Source: Flavobacteriaceae bacterium (GTDB taxonomy: Bacteria; Bacteroidota; Bacteroidia; Flavobacteriales; Flavobacteriaceae). Taken from it: DNA of 42,939 nucleotides. The notes beneath the pieces are model-generated. The model worked only from the letters and a program-made list of their open reading frames with translations. It did no database searches and had not been told where the DNA came from. The DNA lies in NCBI GenBank assembly GCA_029248185.1, contig JAQWJV010000037.1, positions 1 to 42,939 on the forward strand, written 5' to 3'. Positions within the stretch are counted from its first letter, which is position 1, and each line of letters opens with the position of its first letter. The translations under genes were made by a program, and so were the position numbers. This document shows positions 26,090-32,771 of the stretch, in pieces.

Positions 26090-26993
26090 AATTTTAGCCC
26101 TTCTAGCCGCATTGGGCGCTACTACTATTTACGGAATGAATCATACCATCGCCAAAGTTGTTATGCCACAATATATTGGTGCTTTTGGATTCATCATGCT
26201 GCGTGTAGTGGGTGCGTCTATTTTGTTTTGGTTGGTGAGTCTCTTTACCCCAAAAGAGAAAATCGAACGTAAAGATTACTTCCGAATTTTTGGAGCAGCT
26301 CTTTTAGGAATGTGTATCAATATGCTGATGTTTTTTAAAGGCCTACAACTCTCCACCCCTATAAACAGTGGAGTAATTGTAACCCTAACGCCCATCATCA
26401 TTCTAATTCTTTCTGCTTTTTTTCTAAAAGAGAAACTAACTAGCATGAAGTTTTTGGGGATCACTCTTGGTTTTGCTGGAGCACTACTTCTTATTCTATA
26501 TGGCAATCCTTCTCAAGTTTCCAATGCTCCCAATGTCCCCTTAGGAAACACTATGATGTTGATCAATTCCATTAGTTTTGCAGCTTATTTAGTACTTGTA
26601 AAACCACTCACCAAAAAATACAGTACGGTTACGCTGATGAAATGGATGTTTTTATTAGGCGTTATCATGACATTCCCAATTACTTATCCTGAAGCCAGTG
26701 TTGTCTCATGGAGCACCCTGCCCTTTGAAGCCCTATGGCGGATGGGATTTGTCATCGTAGGTACTACCTTTTTGACCTATATGCTTAATGTATATGCCTT
26801 AAAAACATTATCTGCTACAACCATTGGGGCCTTTACCTATTTACAGCCTCTGATCACTATTGTCTATGCAGTATTGACTGGAAATGATGTTCTGGATGGG
26901 GTAAAAATATCAGCCTGTCTTCTAGTCTTTTTAGGAGTCTATTTGGTTTCCAAAAAAATCAAACCTAAAGCCACTGTTTCCTCTAAAAGCTAA
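26079..26993 (+). CDS. EamA/DMT family transporter
   Basis: This protein of about 304 aa is read from the ATG at 26079 (MNNRILALLAALGATTIYG); the longer frame from 26016 lies mostly inside the preceding gene. It has ten predicted transmembrane helices in two EamA repeats (TTIYGMNHTIAKVVMPQ in the first; PLGNTMMLINSISFAAYLVL begins the second). Members export amino acids or metabolites; the substrate is unknown. The end lies 5 bases from the convergent HipA remnant. Confidence 0.9.
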   Translation: MNNRILALLAALGATTIYGMNHTIAKVVMPQYIGAFGFIMLRVVGASILFWLVSLFTPKEKIERKDYFRIFGAALLGMCINMLMFFKGLQLSTPINSGVIVTLTPIIILILSAFFLKEKLTSMKFLGITLGFAGALLLILYGNPSQVSNAPNVPLGNTMMLINSISFAAYLVLVKPLTKKYSTVTLMKWMFLLGVIMTFPITYPEASVVSWSTLPFEALWRMGFVIVGTTFLTYMLNVYALKTLSATTIGAFTYLQPLITIVYAVLTGNDVLDGVKISACLLVFLGVYLVSKKIKPKATVSSKS

Positions 26994-26998
26994 ACTAT

Positions 26999-27241
26999 TT
27001 ATTCCTCATTAATTCGGGGCCTGTTTTTTTCTACTTCCAATTGTAATCTTCGATCCACTTTATTTTTTTTCGCATACACCAGAAACGCATCAAGGGTGGC
27101 TTGAACTTTTTTAAAAATCTTTTTCCTTTTTTTGATGTTAAATTTTTCACCAACCGTCATTAGGTCATGAAAAGCAATTCCGTCAGACTGTTGAACCAAA
27201 ACACCTACACGCATTCCCCAAATAAAAACCTCAATGCCCAT
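26999..27241 (-). pseudogene. HipA-type kinase remnant, middle missing
   Basis: This 80-aa frame starts like a HipA N-terminus (EVFIWGMRVGVLVQQSDGIAFH) but from about residue 26 continues with DLMTVGEKFNIKKRKKI and VQATLDAFLVYAKKN, which resemble the extreme C-terminal helices of HipA kinases. A normal HipA is about 310-440 aa, so the whole kinase core (ATP-binding and catalytic loops) is absent. The frame is intact across the join near 27165. It overlaps the HTH gene stop by one base, the usual hipBA arrangement. Most likely it is a non-kinase relic; a retained small partner protein is the alternative. Confidence 0.6.
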
Positions 27242-27543
27242 CAGTTTCTAATTCTTTTTCTTTTTTTCTTTTCTATTTCGATCAACTCCAAGGGGCTTAC
27301 CAAAGGAATTTCAGGAAGAAGTTCCTCCAAATGACCCAAGAGTTGTAATCCTCTCAGCAGTTCAATCAGGCTTACTAATGAAATGTTTTTTTCGCCTCGT
27401 TCAAATCCCGTCAGTGTTCGTTCACTCACACCGCTGCGAACCGACAACTCCTTGGCCGTAAGGTTTTGATTTAAACGGTGTTGTTTTAATCTGTTCCCTA
27501 AATCTTTTAGGATCTCTTTATTTAAATAAGAATTGTATTTCAT
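27241..27543 (-). CDS. HipB-like XRE-family HTH regulator
   Basis: This protein of about 100 aa is read from the ATG at 27543; another ATG two codons upstream (27549) is equally possible. It has a clear helix-turn-helix (LTAKELSVRSGVSERTLTGFERG, about residues 25-48) followed by the HipB-type tail SPLELIEIEKKKRKRIRN. HipB proteins are antitoxins and autorepressors of hipBA operons; here the kinase partner is reduced to a remnant, so it may survive as an orphan repressor. AAGCA-N6-TGCTT covers its start codon and could be its own operator. Confidence 0.85.
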   Translation of the reverse strand: MKYNSYLNKEILKDLGNRLKQHRLNQNLTAKELSVRSGVSERTLTGFERGEKNISLVSLIELLRGLQLLGHLEELLPEIPLVSPLELIEIEKKKRKRIRN

Positions 27544-27553
27544 AAGCATTATA

Positions 27554-27633
27554 TTGCTTGTAATTAATCTTAAAGACAAATAACTTTGATTCAATAACTA
27601 CTTTTAAGATAACTTTGCTTGTAAAATTATCTT
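27554..27633 (+). promoter_or_regulatory. hipB/truA divergent control region with repeats
   Basis: Two near-identical direct repeats begin TTGCTTGTAA and end ATCTT (27554-27571 and 27615-27633). Two copies of TAACTTTG (27581-27588 and 27610-27617) match the TANNTTTG -7 element; TTG triplets lie 20 and 21 bases before them. The arms AAGATAA (27606-27612) and TTATCTT (27627-27633) form a perfect dyad. The truA ATG at 27636 follows at once. Binding by the HipB-like repressor is inferred. Confidence 0.45.
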
Positions 27634-27635
27634 TC

Positions 27636-28418
27636 ATGAAAAGAAAACGGTATTACTATGTAATCAAAATCCAATTTTTAGGGTATCGATATCACGGATG
27701 GCAAAAACAATCCGATACCAAAACAGTGCATTTGATGGTCGATAAAACCTTGCGATTTGTGCTAAAGGATTTACGTTTTAAATCTTTGGGGGCCGGAAGA
27801 ACAGATGCCATGGTCTCAGCACAAGAAGGGGCGTTTGAACTCTTTATTGAGGAGGAACCTTTAACAAATCTCGAGGTATTTTTAAAAGACTTTAATTACA
27901 ATTTACCCCAAGATATCCGTGCGCTTTCCATTGAAGAAGTCGATGCAAAATTTAACATCATCCAAGATGTCAAACAAAAAGAATACCACTACGTTTTTGC
28001 TCAAGGAGATAAATTTCATCCCTTTTGTGCTCCCATCTTGACCACGATACTCGATCCTCTTGATATCAATCTTATGAAAAAGGGAGCCCGTTTATTTGAA
28101 GGGAAACACCATTTCCAAACCTACTGTTACAAAGCCAGTGAAAAAGGCACCTATGAACGTGAACTAACCCGCTGTACCTTGGAAGAAAACAAACTTTATC
28201 AAGCCAACTTTTTCCCCAAAGAAACCCATCTTCTCAGAGTGATAGGAAAAGGGTTTGGCCGACATCAAATACGACTGATGATGGGGGCTTTGATCCAACT
28301 GGGGAAGGGTGAAATTGATTTGGACTATATCTCCAATAGCTTAAAAAAAGAGAGTACCCAAGTGATGGGTTTCATTGCTCCTGCCTCGGGATTGATCCTC
28401 AATAAAGTGGAATTTTAA
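27636..28418 (+). CDS. truA: TruA-like tRNA pseudouridine synthase
   Basis: This protein of about 260 aa is read from the ATG at 27636 rather than the TTG at 27615. It belongs to the TruA family, which makes pseudouridine in the tRNA anticodon stem-loop. YHGWQKQ near residue 19 and the catalytic Asp57 in GAGRTDAMVSA are visible. The usual GRTDAGVHA signature has Met and Ser in place of Gly and His, so this may be a paralogue rather than the standard housekeeping TruA. The C-terminal RVIGKGFGRHQIRLMMGALIQLGKGEI is family-typical. It is convergent with the M20 peptidase, 8 bases apart. Confidence 0.82.
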   Translation: MKRKRYYYVIKIQFLGYRYHGWQKQSDTKTVHLMVDKTLRFVLKDLRFKSLGAGRTDAMVSAQEGAFELFIEEEPLTNLEVFLKDFNYNLPQDIRALSIEEVDAKFNIIQDVKQKEYHYVFAQGDKFHPFCAPILTTILDPLDINLMKKGARLFEGKHHFQTYCYKASEKGTYERELTRCTLEENKLYQANFFPKETHLLRVIGKGFGRHQIRLMMGALIQLGKGEIDLDYISNSLKKESTQVMGFIAPASGLILNKVEF

Positions 28419-28426
28419 AACGCTGT

Positions 28427-29710
28427 TTATTTTATCCCAGATTCAGACAACAAAATCAAGAGTGCCAATTGAATGGCTTTATGCCCCTCCTTATTCAACC
28501 ACCATTCATCCAGAGAATGTGCTTTACCGCCTTTTCCGCCTCGCCCGATCGTAACTGCGGGAATTCCCTTGGAAATGGGAATATTAGAATCTGTTGAACC
28601 CCTTGTAAGATAAGGCTGTGTTCCAAAATAAGTGGTTGCAGCAAGGGTGCGTTGAATCAAGGGAAGCCCATCTGAAAGCTCTCCCGAAGGACGGTTTCCA
28701 ATTTTATCAACGAAAACGGTTAAGTCAGGCCCTTGGCGTTTAACCTCATTTTGGTGTATTAAAGCTGCATTTACCGCTTTTTCCAAAAGCGCTTCCATCG
28801 CATCCAAACGGGAGGGTTCAATGGAACGAATATCAATTTCCATTATCGATTCAAAAGGGATCGAATTGATTGAAGTTCCACCAGAAACAACACCTACATT
28901 ATAACTTGTTTTAGGACCCTGCGCAGTATAAGCATCTGCTGCAGTCACAAAATTACTTATGGCCTCTCCAAGAGCATGGTGGGGATTCGCTAAACCAAAA
29001 GCCCCCCAAGAATGCCCTCCAGGACCTTTGAAAGTTACTCGATAACGGTAGGATCCCAATCCTTTATTATTTACTCGTCCTATTTCTCCTCCATCAATAG
29101 CAATCCAGCTATCAATATGAGGGCCATTTTCTCTAAAAAGGTGCTTGACCCCGCGTAAATCTCCTAAGCCTTCCTCACCTACTGTACCCACAAAGAGAAT
29201 ATTGTCTTTGGGTTGGATATTAGTTGCTTTTATCGATTCAATAATAGTCAAAAGCATACTCAGTGCTCGGGTATCATCTCCAATTCCCGGTGCAAAAAGG
29301 GTATCGTTTTTTATCCGAACCTTAACATCTGTGCCTTCGGGAAATACCGTATCTAAATGTGCATCCAATGCAACGGTTTTCTTGCCTTCAGACCCTTTTA
29401 ACATTCCCAATACATTCCCAACTTCGTCAATCCAAACAGTATCTAGCTTTAATGTTCTAAAATAATCAGCAAAGACAAGACCACGTTTTTCTTCTTTAAA
29501 AGGAGGGGCCTCTATTTCAGTAAGTTCAATATGGCGCTCCATTGTGATCGGATCCATACGCTGAATGTGCTCAAATGCTTTTTGAACCTTTTTGTTCTTA
29601 ACTAGTTTTTGGGTCGCTTTTATATATTGTTTTTCAATGACAGGTGCTTCTTGGCAGAAACTTAATTGATTGCAACTTAAAAGGAGAAGAAGTAGTGAAA
29701 ATCTATGCAT
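28427..29710 (-). CDS. M20 family metallopeptidase, exported
   Basis: This 427-aa zinc peptidase or aminoacylase-type enzyme has an N-terminal signal (MHRFSLLLLLLSC..., either a lipoprotein Cys or cleavage after CQ). Zinc-ligand motifs are ALDAHLDTVFPEG, GIGDDTRALSM and VGTVGEEGLGDLRG. The dimerisation domain contains KGPGGHSWGAFG and the last ligand region is TIGRGGKGGKAHSLDEWW. It probably trims peptides in the periplasm. A thioesterase gene ends 10 bases upstream on the same strand. Confidence 0.9.
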   Translation of the reverse strand: MHRFSLLLLLLSCNQLSFCQEAPVIEKQYIKATQKLVKNKKVQKAFEHIQRMDPITMERHIELTEIEAPPFKEEKRGLVFADYFRTLKLDTVWIDEVGNVLGMLKGSEGKKTVALDAHLDTVFPEGTDVKVRIKNDTLFAPGIGDDTRALSMLLTIIESIKATNIQPKDNILFVGTVGEEGLGDLRGVKHLFRENGPHIDSWIAIDGGEIGRVNNKGLGSYRYRVTFKGPGGHSWGAFGLANPHHALGEAISNFVTAADAYTAQGPKTSYNVGVVSGGTSINSIPFESIMEIDIRSIEPSRLDAMEALLEKAVNAALIHQNEVKRQGPDLTVFVDKIGNRPSGELSDGLPLIQRTLAATTYFGTQPYLTRGSTDSNIPISKGIPAVTIGRGGKGGKAHSLDEWWLNKEGHKAIQLALLILLSESGIK

Positions 29711-29720
29711 CTTATATTAT

Positions 29721-30200
29721 TTATTGGATTAAATCTTTTGGAATTTTATTCCATTTACGTGTGTCTTTAGCAGTAAGCTCTTTGTAATGTACTGTTTTAT
29801 TTGTTTCCTCAAATTGTTTTATTAAAGACTCGGGGATGGTAGTCAACTTTCTGGTATCCAGATTCATCCAACCACCCATCATTTCACAACGGGCAATATT
29901 AGCACCCTGTTCGTTGTAAAAATCATGCTCAAATTCAAAAAAAGTTCCGTCTTTACTCATTCCTGTAAGTACTGTTGAAACACTTATTTTTTGATCAAAT
30001 AAAGCCTCTTTGAAATAAAAAAGGTGTTCGTTAAACACTATGGGGCCAATGCCCAGTGCTATTAATTTCTGGTGGGTCAATCCTAATGATTGCAAAAAAG
30101 ACATTCTCGTTTCCCCCGCATAAGTAATATAGGACAGATTTGCTAAATGTCGATTTGCATCCAAATCACTCCAACGTATTTCAAATTCTTTTAAAAACAT
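29721..30200 (-). CDS. Hotdog-fold acyl-CoA thioesterase
   Basis: This 159-aa protein of the 4-hydroxybenzoyl-CoA thioesterase-like (YbgC/FadM) type has WSDLDANRHLANLSYITY near residue 10, where the Asp of DANRH is the usual catalytic position, and FEFEHDFYNEQGANIARC later. It would hydrolyse an acyl-CoA in the cytoplasm; the chain is unknown. It probably forms an operon with the peptidase downstream. A c-type cytochrome gene starts divergently 56 bases away. Confidence 0.88.
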   Translation of the reverse strand: MFLKEFEIRWSDLDANRHLANLSYITYAGETRMSFLQSLGLTHQKLIALGIGPIVFNEHLFYFKEALFDQKISVSTVLTGMSKDGTFFEFEHDFYNEQGANIARCEMMGGWMNLDTRKLTTIPESLIKQFEETNKTVHYKELTAKDTRKWNKIPKDLIQ

Positions 30201-30234
30201 ACCCTCAATTTTTTCTGTAAATCTATTCTTTTTC

Positions 30235-30242
30235 TATTTTTG
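30235..30242 (+). promoter_or_regulatory. Candidate -7 element for cytochrome c gene
   Basis: TATTTTTG matches the Bacteroidota -7 consensus TANNTTTG exactly and lies 14 bases before the ATG at 30257. The -33 element is poor (CTG at 30215-30217, 17 bases upstream), so the call rests on the -7 match and position. Confidence 0.35.
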
Positions 30243-30256
30243 ATAAAACTAAACAC

Positions 30257-30736
30257 ATGAAAAAAATATCATTCATTTTTGGACTCGTATTTTTAATGAG
30301 TTGCGGATCTTCAGAAGAAAAGAAAAAAGGGTTTGAGTACAACCGAACACAAAAAGTTGAAAAAAAGTCCTACACGGCAAAAGAATCTTCAGTTCCCGTT
30401 GATTTAGACAACAAAGGAATAGGTCCCATAAAAAGTATTGATTTTGGAAACGATGTTGACAGTGCTCTAGCGGATCAAGGAAAAGCCGTTTTTAATCAAA
30501 AGTGTACCGCATGTCATATGGCAGAAAGAAAACTAATTGGGCCTGCTATGAAAGGGATTTATGAGAGAAGAAGTCCAGAATGGGTAATGAATATGATTTT
30601 AAACCCTACTGAAATGCTAAAACAAGACCCTATTGCTATCGCACTGCTCAAAGAATATAACAATGTATTGATGCTTAATCAAAATTTAACAAACGAGGAA
30701 GCCCGCAGTATTAGTGAGTATTTGAGAACCTTGTAG
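30257..30736 (+). CDS. c-type cytochrome lipoprotein
   Basis: This 159-aa exported monohaem cytochrome has lipobox LMSC (Cys16), a charged linker (residues 18-70), then the haem site KCTACH (Cys83, Cys86, His87). The cytochrome c domain closes with NQNLTNEEARSISEYLRTL, and the sixth ligand is probably one of the methionines in PTEM or LML. It is anchored in the periplasm and carries electrons between a dehydrogenase and the respiratory chain. The GMC flavoprotein 2 kb away is a candidate donor (inference from proximity). Confidence 0.9.
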   Translation: MKKISFIFGLVFLMSCGSSEEKKKGFEYNRTQKVEKKSYTAKESSVPVDLDNKGIGPIKSIDFGNDVDSALADQGKAVFNQKCTACHMAERKLIGPAMKGIYERRSPEWVMNMILNPTEMLKQDPIAIALLKEYNNVLMLNQNLTNEEARSISEYLRTL

Positions 30737-30842
30737 TTGTTTAAGGCCTTCATTCCAAACCGCTTTAAAGTATAATCCAATTTGCACTCTCTGCCTCAAC
30801 AGGCCAATAAATTAATTGATTGGTATGGGTGTGCTGAAATAT

Positions 30843-30872
30843 AAAAGCGCCATTAAATTAAATTAATGACGC
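30843..30872 (-). terminator. Terminator after the small secreted protein gene
   Basis: Reading the minus strand, GCG-T-CATTAA pairs with TTAATG-G-CGC across a 6-base loop, with one internal mismatch, and is followed by TTTTAT. It lies about 20 bases beyond the stop of the 140-aa gene at 30895. Confidence 0.6.
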
Positions 30873-30894
30873 TAATTATCTGTCTTTGGTAACG

Positions 30895-31317
30895 CTACAG
30901 AACTTCTTTCACTTCAAGTTTAATTGTATTGGCAATGAAATCAAATTCACCTCTCCATTGCATTATTTTTCCATTTGTTAAGGCATCGTAACTATATCCA
31001 ATAAATTTGTCACCCTCAGGACGTGTTACTCCCTGAAGCGTTGCTTCTGTTATTCCCTCAGGTGTTTGAGACCAAGCGAACCCTGTAAACTCACCGATAC
31101 CATTGGTGTTATTTAGCTTATTGGTAAAGTGCATTGTTACATTAACTCTGCCATAGGGTCCTGCCTCTCCAGAAGCTGTTAATTCATATTCCTGAGCCCC
31201 TAAAGTTTTAGCTGATGTTATTTCAAAATTTGCCTGAAACTGTTGACCCATTTCTTTTTTCTGAGCAAACATTAAGGATGAAGAAATAAATAAAACTACA
31301 AATAATAATTTTTTCAT
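30895..31317 (-). CDS. Small secreted protein, function unknown
   Basis: This 140-aa protein has a cleavable signal peptide ending at LMFAQ. The mature part is beta-rich with alternating polar and hydrophobic stretches (FEITSAKTLGAQEYELTASG, GRVNVTMHFTNKL, GKIMQWRGEFDF), consistent with a small beta-barrel or sandwich; it faintly recalls DUF3224-like folds, but I cannot confirm this. It stands alone, followed by its own terminator and preceded by an 868-base gap without clear genes. Confidence 0.75.
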   Translation of the reverse strand: MKKLLFVVLFISSSLMFAQKKEMGQQFQANFEITSAKTLGAQEYELTASGEAGPYGRVNVTMHFTNKLNNTNGIGEFTGFAWSQTPEGITEATLQGVTRPEGDKFIGYSYDALTNGKIMQWRGEFDFIANTIKLEVKEVL

Positions 31318-31574
31318 TTTAATTGATTTATGGTTAATAAGTTACTAAGATAAAAAAAACCTTTAAAACCTCCTGAATATGAATTTATAACTAAACTTAA
31401 TTTAAAAAAAAGACAACCTTCAACCGTATCTTTTATCACTCACGCTTAATCACTGAAATATATATTGATAAGACATTAGATCATCTTTGAGTAGTTGTCG
31501 CTATTCTTTTACTTCTGCCGAAGGTTTATTGAATGCCTTTGCTATTCCTGCCACATTTTATTTATTTTTGAGAT

Positions 31575-31709
31575 ATGGATAAAGGATTAATTATATTAAT
31601 CATCTCATCAGCTGCGTTTATATTGCTCCTAAGTAAGGATAATAAGAAATTTAAAGCGTTTTATAAATGTGAGATAAAAGCATTTAAAAAGCTACTTGGT
31701 ATCAAGTGA
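31575..31709 (+). CDS. Possible 44-aa single-helix membrane peptide
   Basis: ATG at 31575 opens a frame beginning MDKGLIILIISSAAFILLLS, one membrane helix, followed by a basic tail (KDNKKFKAFYKCEIKAFKKL). This amphipathic layout is plausible for a real membrane peptide. TATTTTTG (31563-31570) just before the ATG matches the -7 element and has TTG 21 bases upstream, which would give an almost leaderless message. There is no independent support, and chance is possible in this AT-rich gap. Confidence 0.3.
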   Translation: MDKGLIILIISSAAFILLLSKDNKKFKAFYKCEIKAFKKLLGIK

Positions 31710-31943
31710 TTCAATTCCCTGCTATTATTTGGATATAATTTTTATGTTAATGTTGCGGATAAAAAAGGAGAGTATACAGTATTCTATTGCTTTTGGAATA
31801 ATGAAAAATTTAGCCGTAGCCATTTTCATCTACAATACTACTCTCTAATTGGAGATTCGGGTTTGCGTAAAGCTCCAATATGCTGTCTTAGTGGTGGCGG
31901 TTACTTACTTACTTGCGGACATAGAAACTTTTACTTTATTTGA
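31710..31943 (+). other. Open frame after a stop, possible decayed gene
   Basis: Directly after the mini-ORF stop, the same frame stays open for 77 codons to TGA at 31941. It contains YNFYVNVADKKGEYTVFY and later CCLSGGGYLLTCGHRNF. It has no ATG or GTG near its beginning. It could be the decayed remainder of a longer gene or chance; I recognise no family. Confidence 0.2.
31848..31879. repeat. Short inverted repeat in intergenic gap
   Basis: ATTGGAG (31848-31854) and CTCCAAT (31873-31879) are perfect inverse copies separated by 18 bases (centred on TTCGGGTTTGCG). No T run follows on either strand, so it is not a normal terminator. It may be part of a dispersed intergenic element. Confidence 0.4.
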
Positions 31944-32048
31944 AACATAAATAAGGCTTTGAAACAAGTAAATAAGCACTTTAAACTGGCTTTAATTCCT
32001 ATTTTTAATTCCAAAATATCGTCCTAACCCCAGCTACCTTGGCTAATT

Positions 32049-32082
32049 AAAAACGCCTACAAACAGAAGTTTCTAGGCGTTT
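32049..32082 (-). terminator. Strong terminator after the GMC operon
   Basis: AAACGCCTA (32051-32059) pairs with TAGGCGTTT (32074-32082); after a single C-C mismatch, AAAC/GTTT adds four pairs around an AGAA loop. On the minus strand the stem runs into TTTTTAATT. It lies about 100 bases beyond the stop of the small subunit gene (32186), so it probably ends that transcript. Confidence 0.7.
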
Positions 32083-32185
32083 AAAAATCTTGTGAATTAG
32101 AGGGTCCATAAAAGACCGTTCTGCAACGCAGTCAAAAATCTAAGTCAAGACGGAAGCATGCTGCATAAGTGCTTGTTTAAGAGCA

Positions 32186-32761
32186 CTATAAAGACCAAGC
32201 TTTTCCTCCTGTAGTTTCCATCAGATCAACACATCCTCTTTGCTCTCCCGGAATGGGTGCATATGCCATTACAGTTTCACCTATAAATTCATTTGTTTTA
32301 AAGGCATTGACGGTTAAACTTCTTAGTTGATTAGCAAACTTAGCCGCTCCTTCTTCTTCCGCAGGAATATCATTCCCTGGTTTTAGATATTTTGCTAATT
32401 GTGCATCCCAATCCTCAATACTGAGTTGACTTGATTTCTCTTTAGAAGCTGATTTTGTACTTGCTGCTAAAAATTCACTCCAACCCTCCGTAAAACTTGC
32501 TTTTTGATTTTCATCCCAAACCGCAGCAATATAAGCATCCGTAAATTCAGGAAGTTTTAATTCTATCGCTCCCGGAATCTCTGTTTTTGGAATGATCAAT
32601 TCCATTAAATTAGAAACAATATCAAAATCTTCAGCAGGAATGAATGCTGGTGTATAGGTTGCAGCTGTCTGACAACTTTGAAACAAACTTACTACGGTAG
32701 GCGTTACGGCTATAGCACCAATTCCAGTTCCAATATTTCTTAAGGCTTTTCTTCTATCCAT
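32186..32761 (-). CDS. Gluconate 2-dehydrogenase subunit 3-type protein
   Basis: This 191-aa small subunit starts with a Tat-like signal: DRRKALRNIG with paired arginines, then a hydrophobic stretch and SLFQSC. The family (PF13618) partners GMC flavoprotein dehydrogenases; the small subunit carries the Tat signal and takes the signal-less catalytic subunit across the membrane with it. The body contains FDIVSNLMELIIPKTEIPGA and ends with the RGCVDLMETTGGKAW region. It follows the GMC gene by 10 bases in one operon. Confidence 0.87.
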   Translation of the reverse strand: MDRRKALRNIGTGIGAIAVTPTVVSLFQSCQTAATYTPAFIPAEDFDIVSNLMELIIPKTEIPGAIELKLPEFTDAYIAAVWDENQKASFTEGWSEFLAASTKSASKEKSSQLSIEDWDAQLAKYLKPGNDIPAEEEGAAKFANQLRSLTVNAFKTNEFIGETVMAYAPIPGEQRGCVDLMETTGGKAWSL

Positions 32762-32771
32762 TTTTATATTA

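Larger units (their letters stand above)
31318..32185. other. 868-base gap without confident genes
   Basis: This region holds a possible 44-aa membrane mini-ORF (31575-31709), an open stretch in the same frame after its stop (31710-31943), a 7-base inverted repeat (31848-31879), a TTACTTACTTACTT run near 31900 and, at the right end, the terminator of the GMC operon. Base composition is less A/T-biased at 31855-31920 than in its surroundings. No tRNA, transposase motif or known small RNA was recognised. Confidence 0.5.

Noticed and set aside
31895-31915. TTACTTACTTACTT run as a possible tandem repeat
   Set aside because: About three units of four bases only, too short to call a repeat array.
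32164-32190. AGTGCT/AGCACT inverted repeat at the end of the small subunit gene
   Set aside because: Only six pairs, overlaps the stop codon and has no T run; the stronger hairpin at 32051-32082 explains termination.
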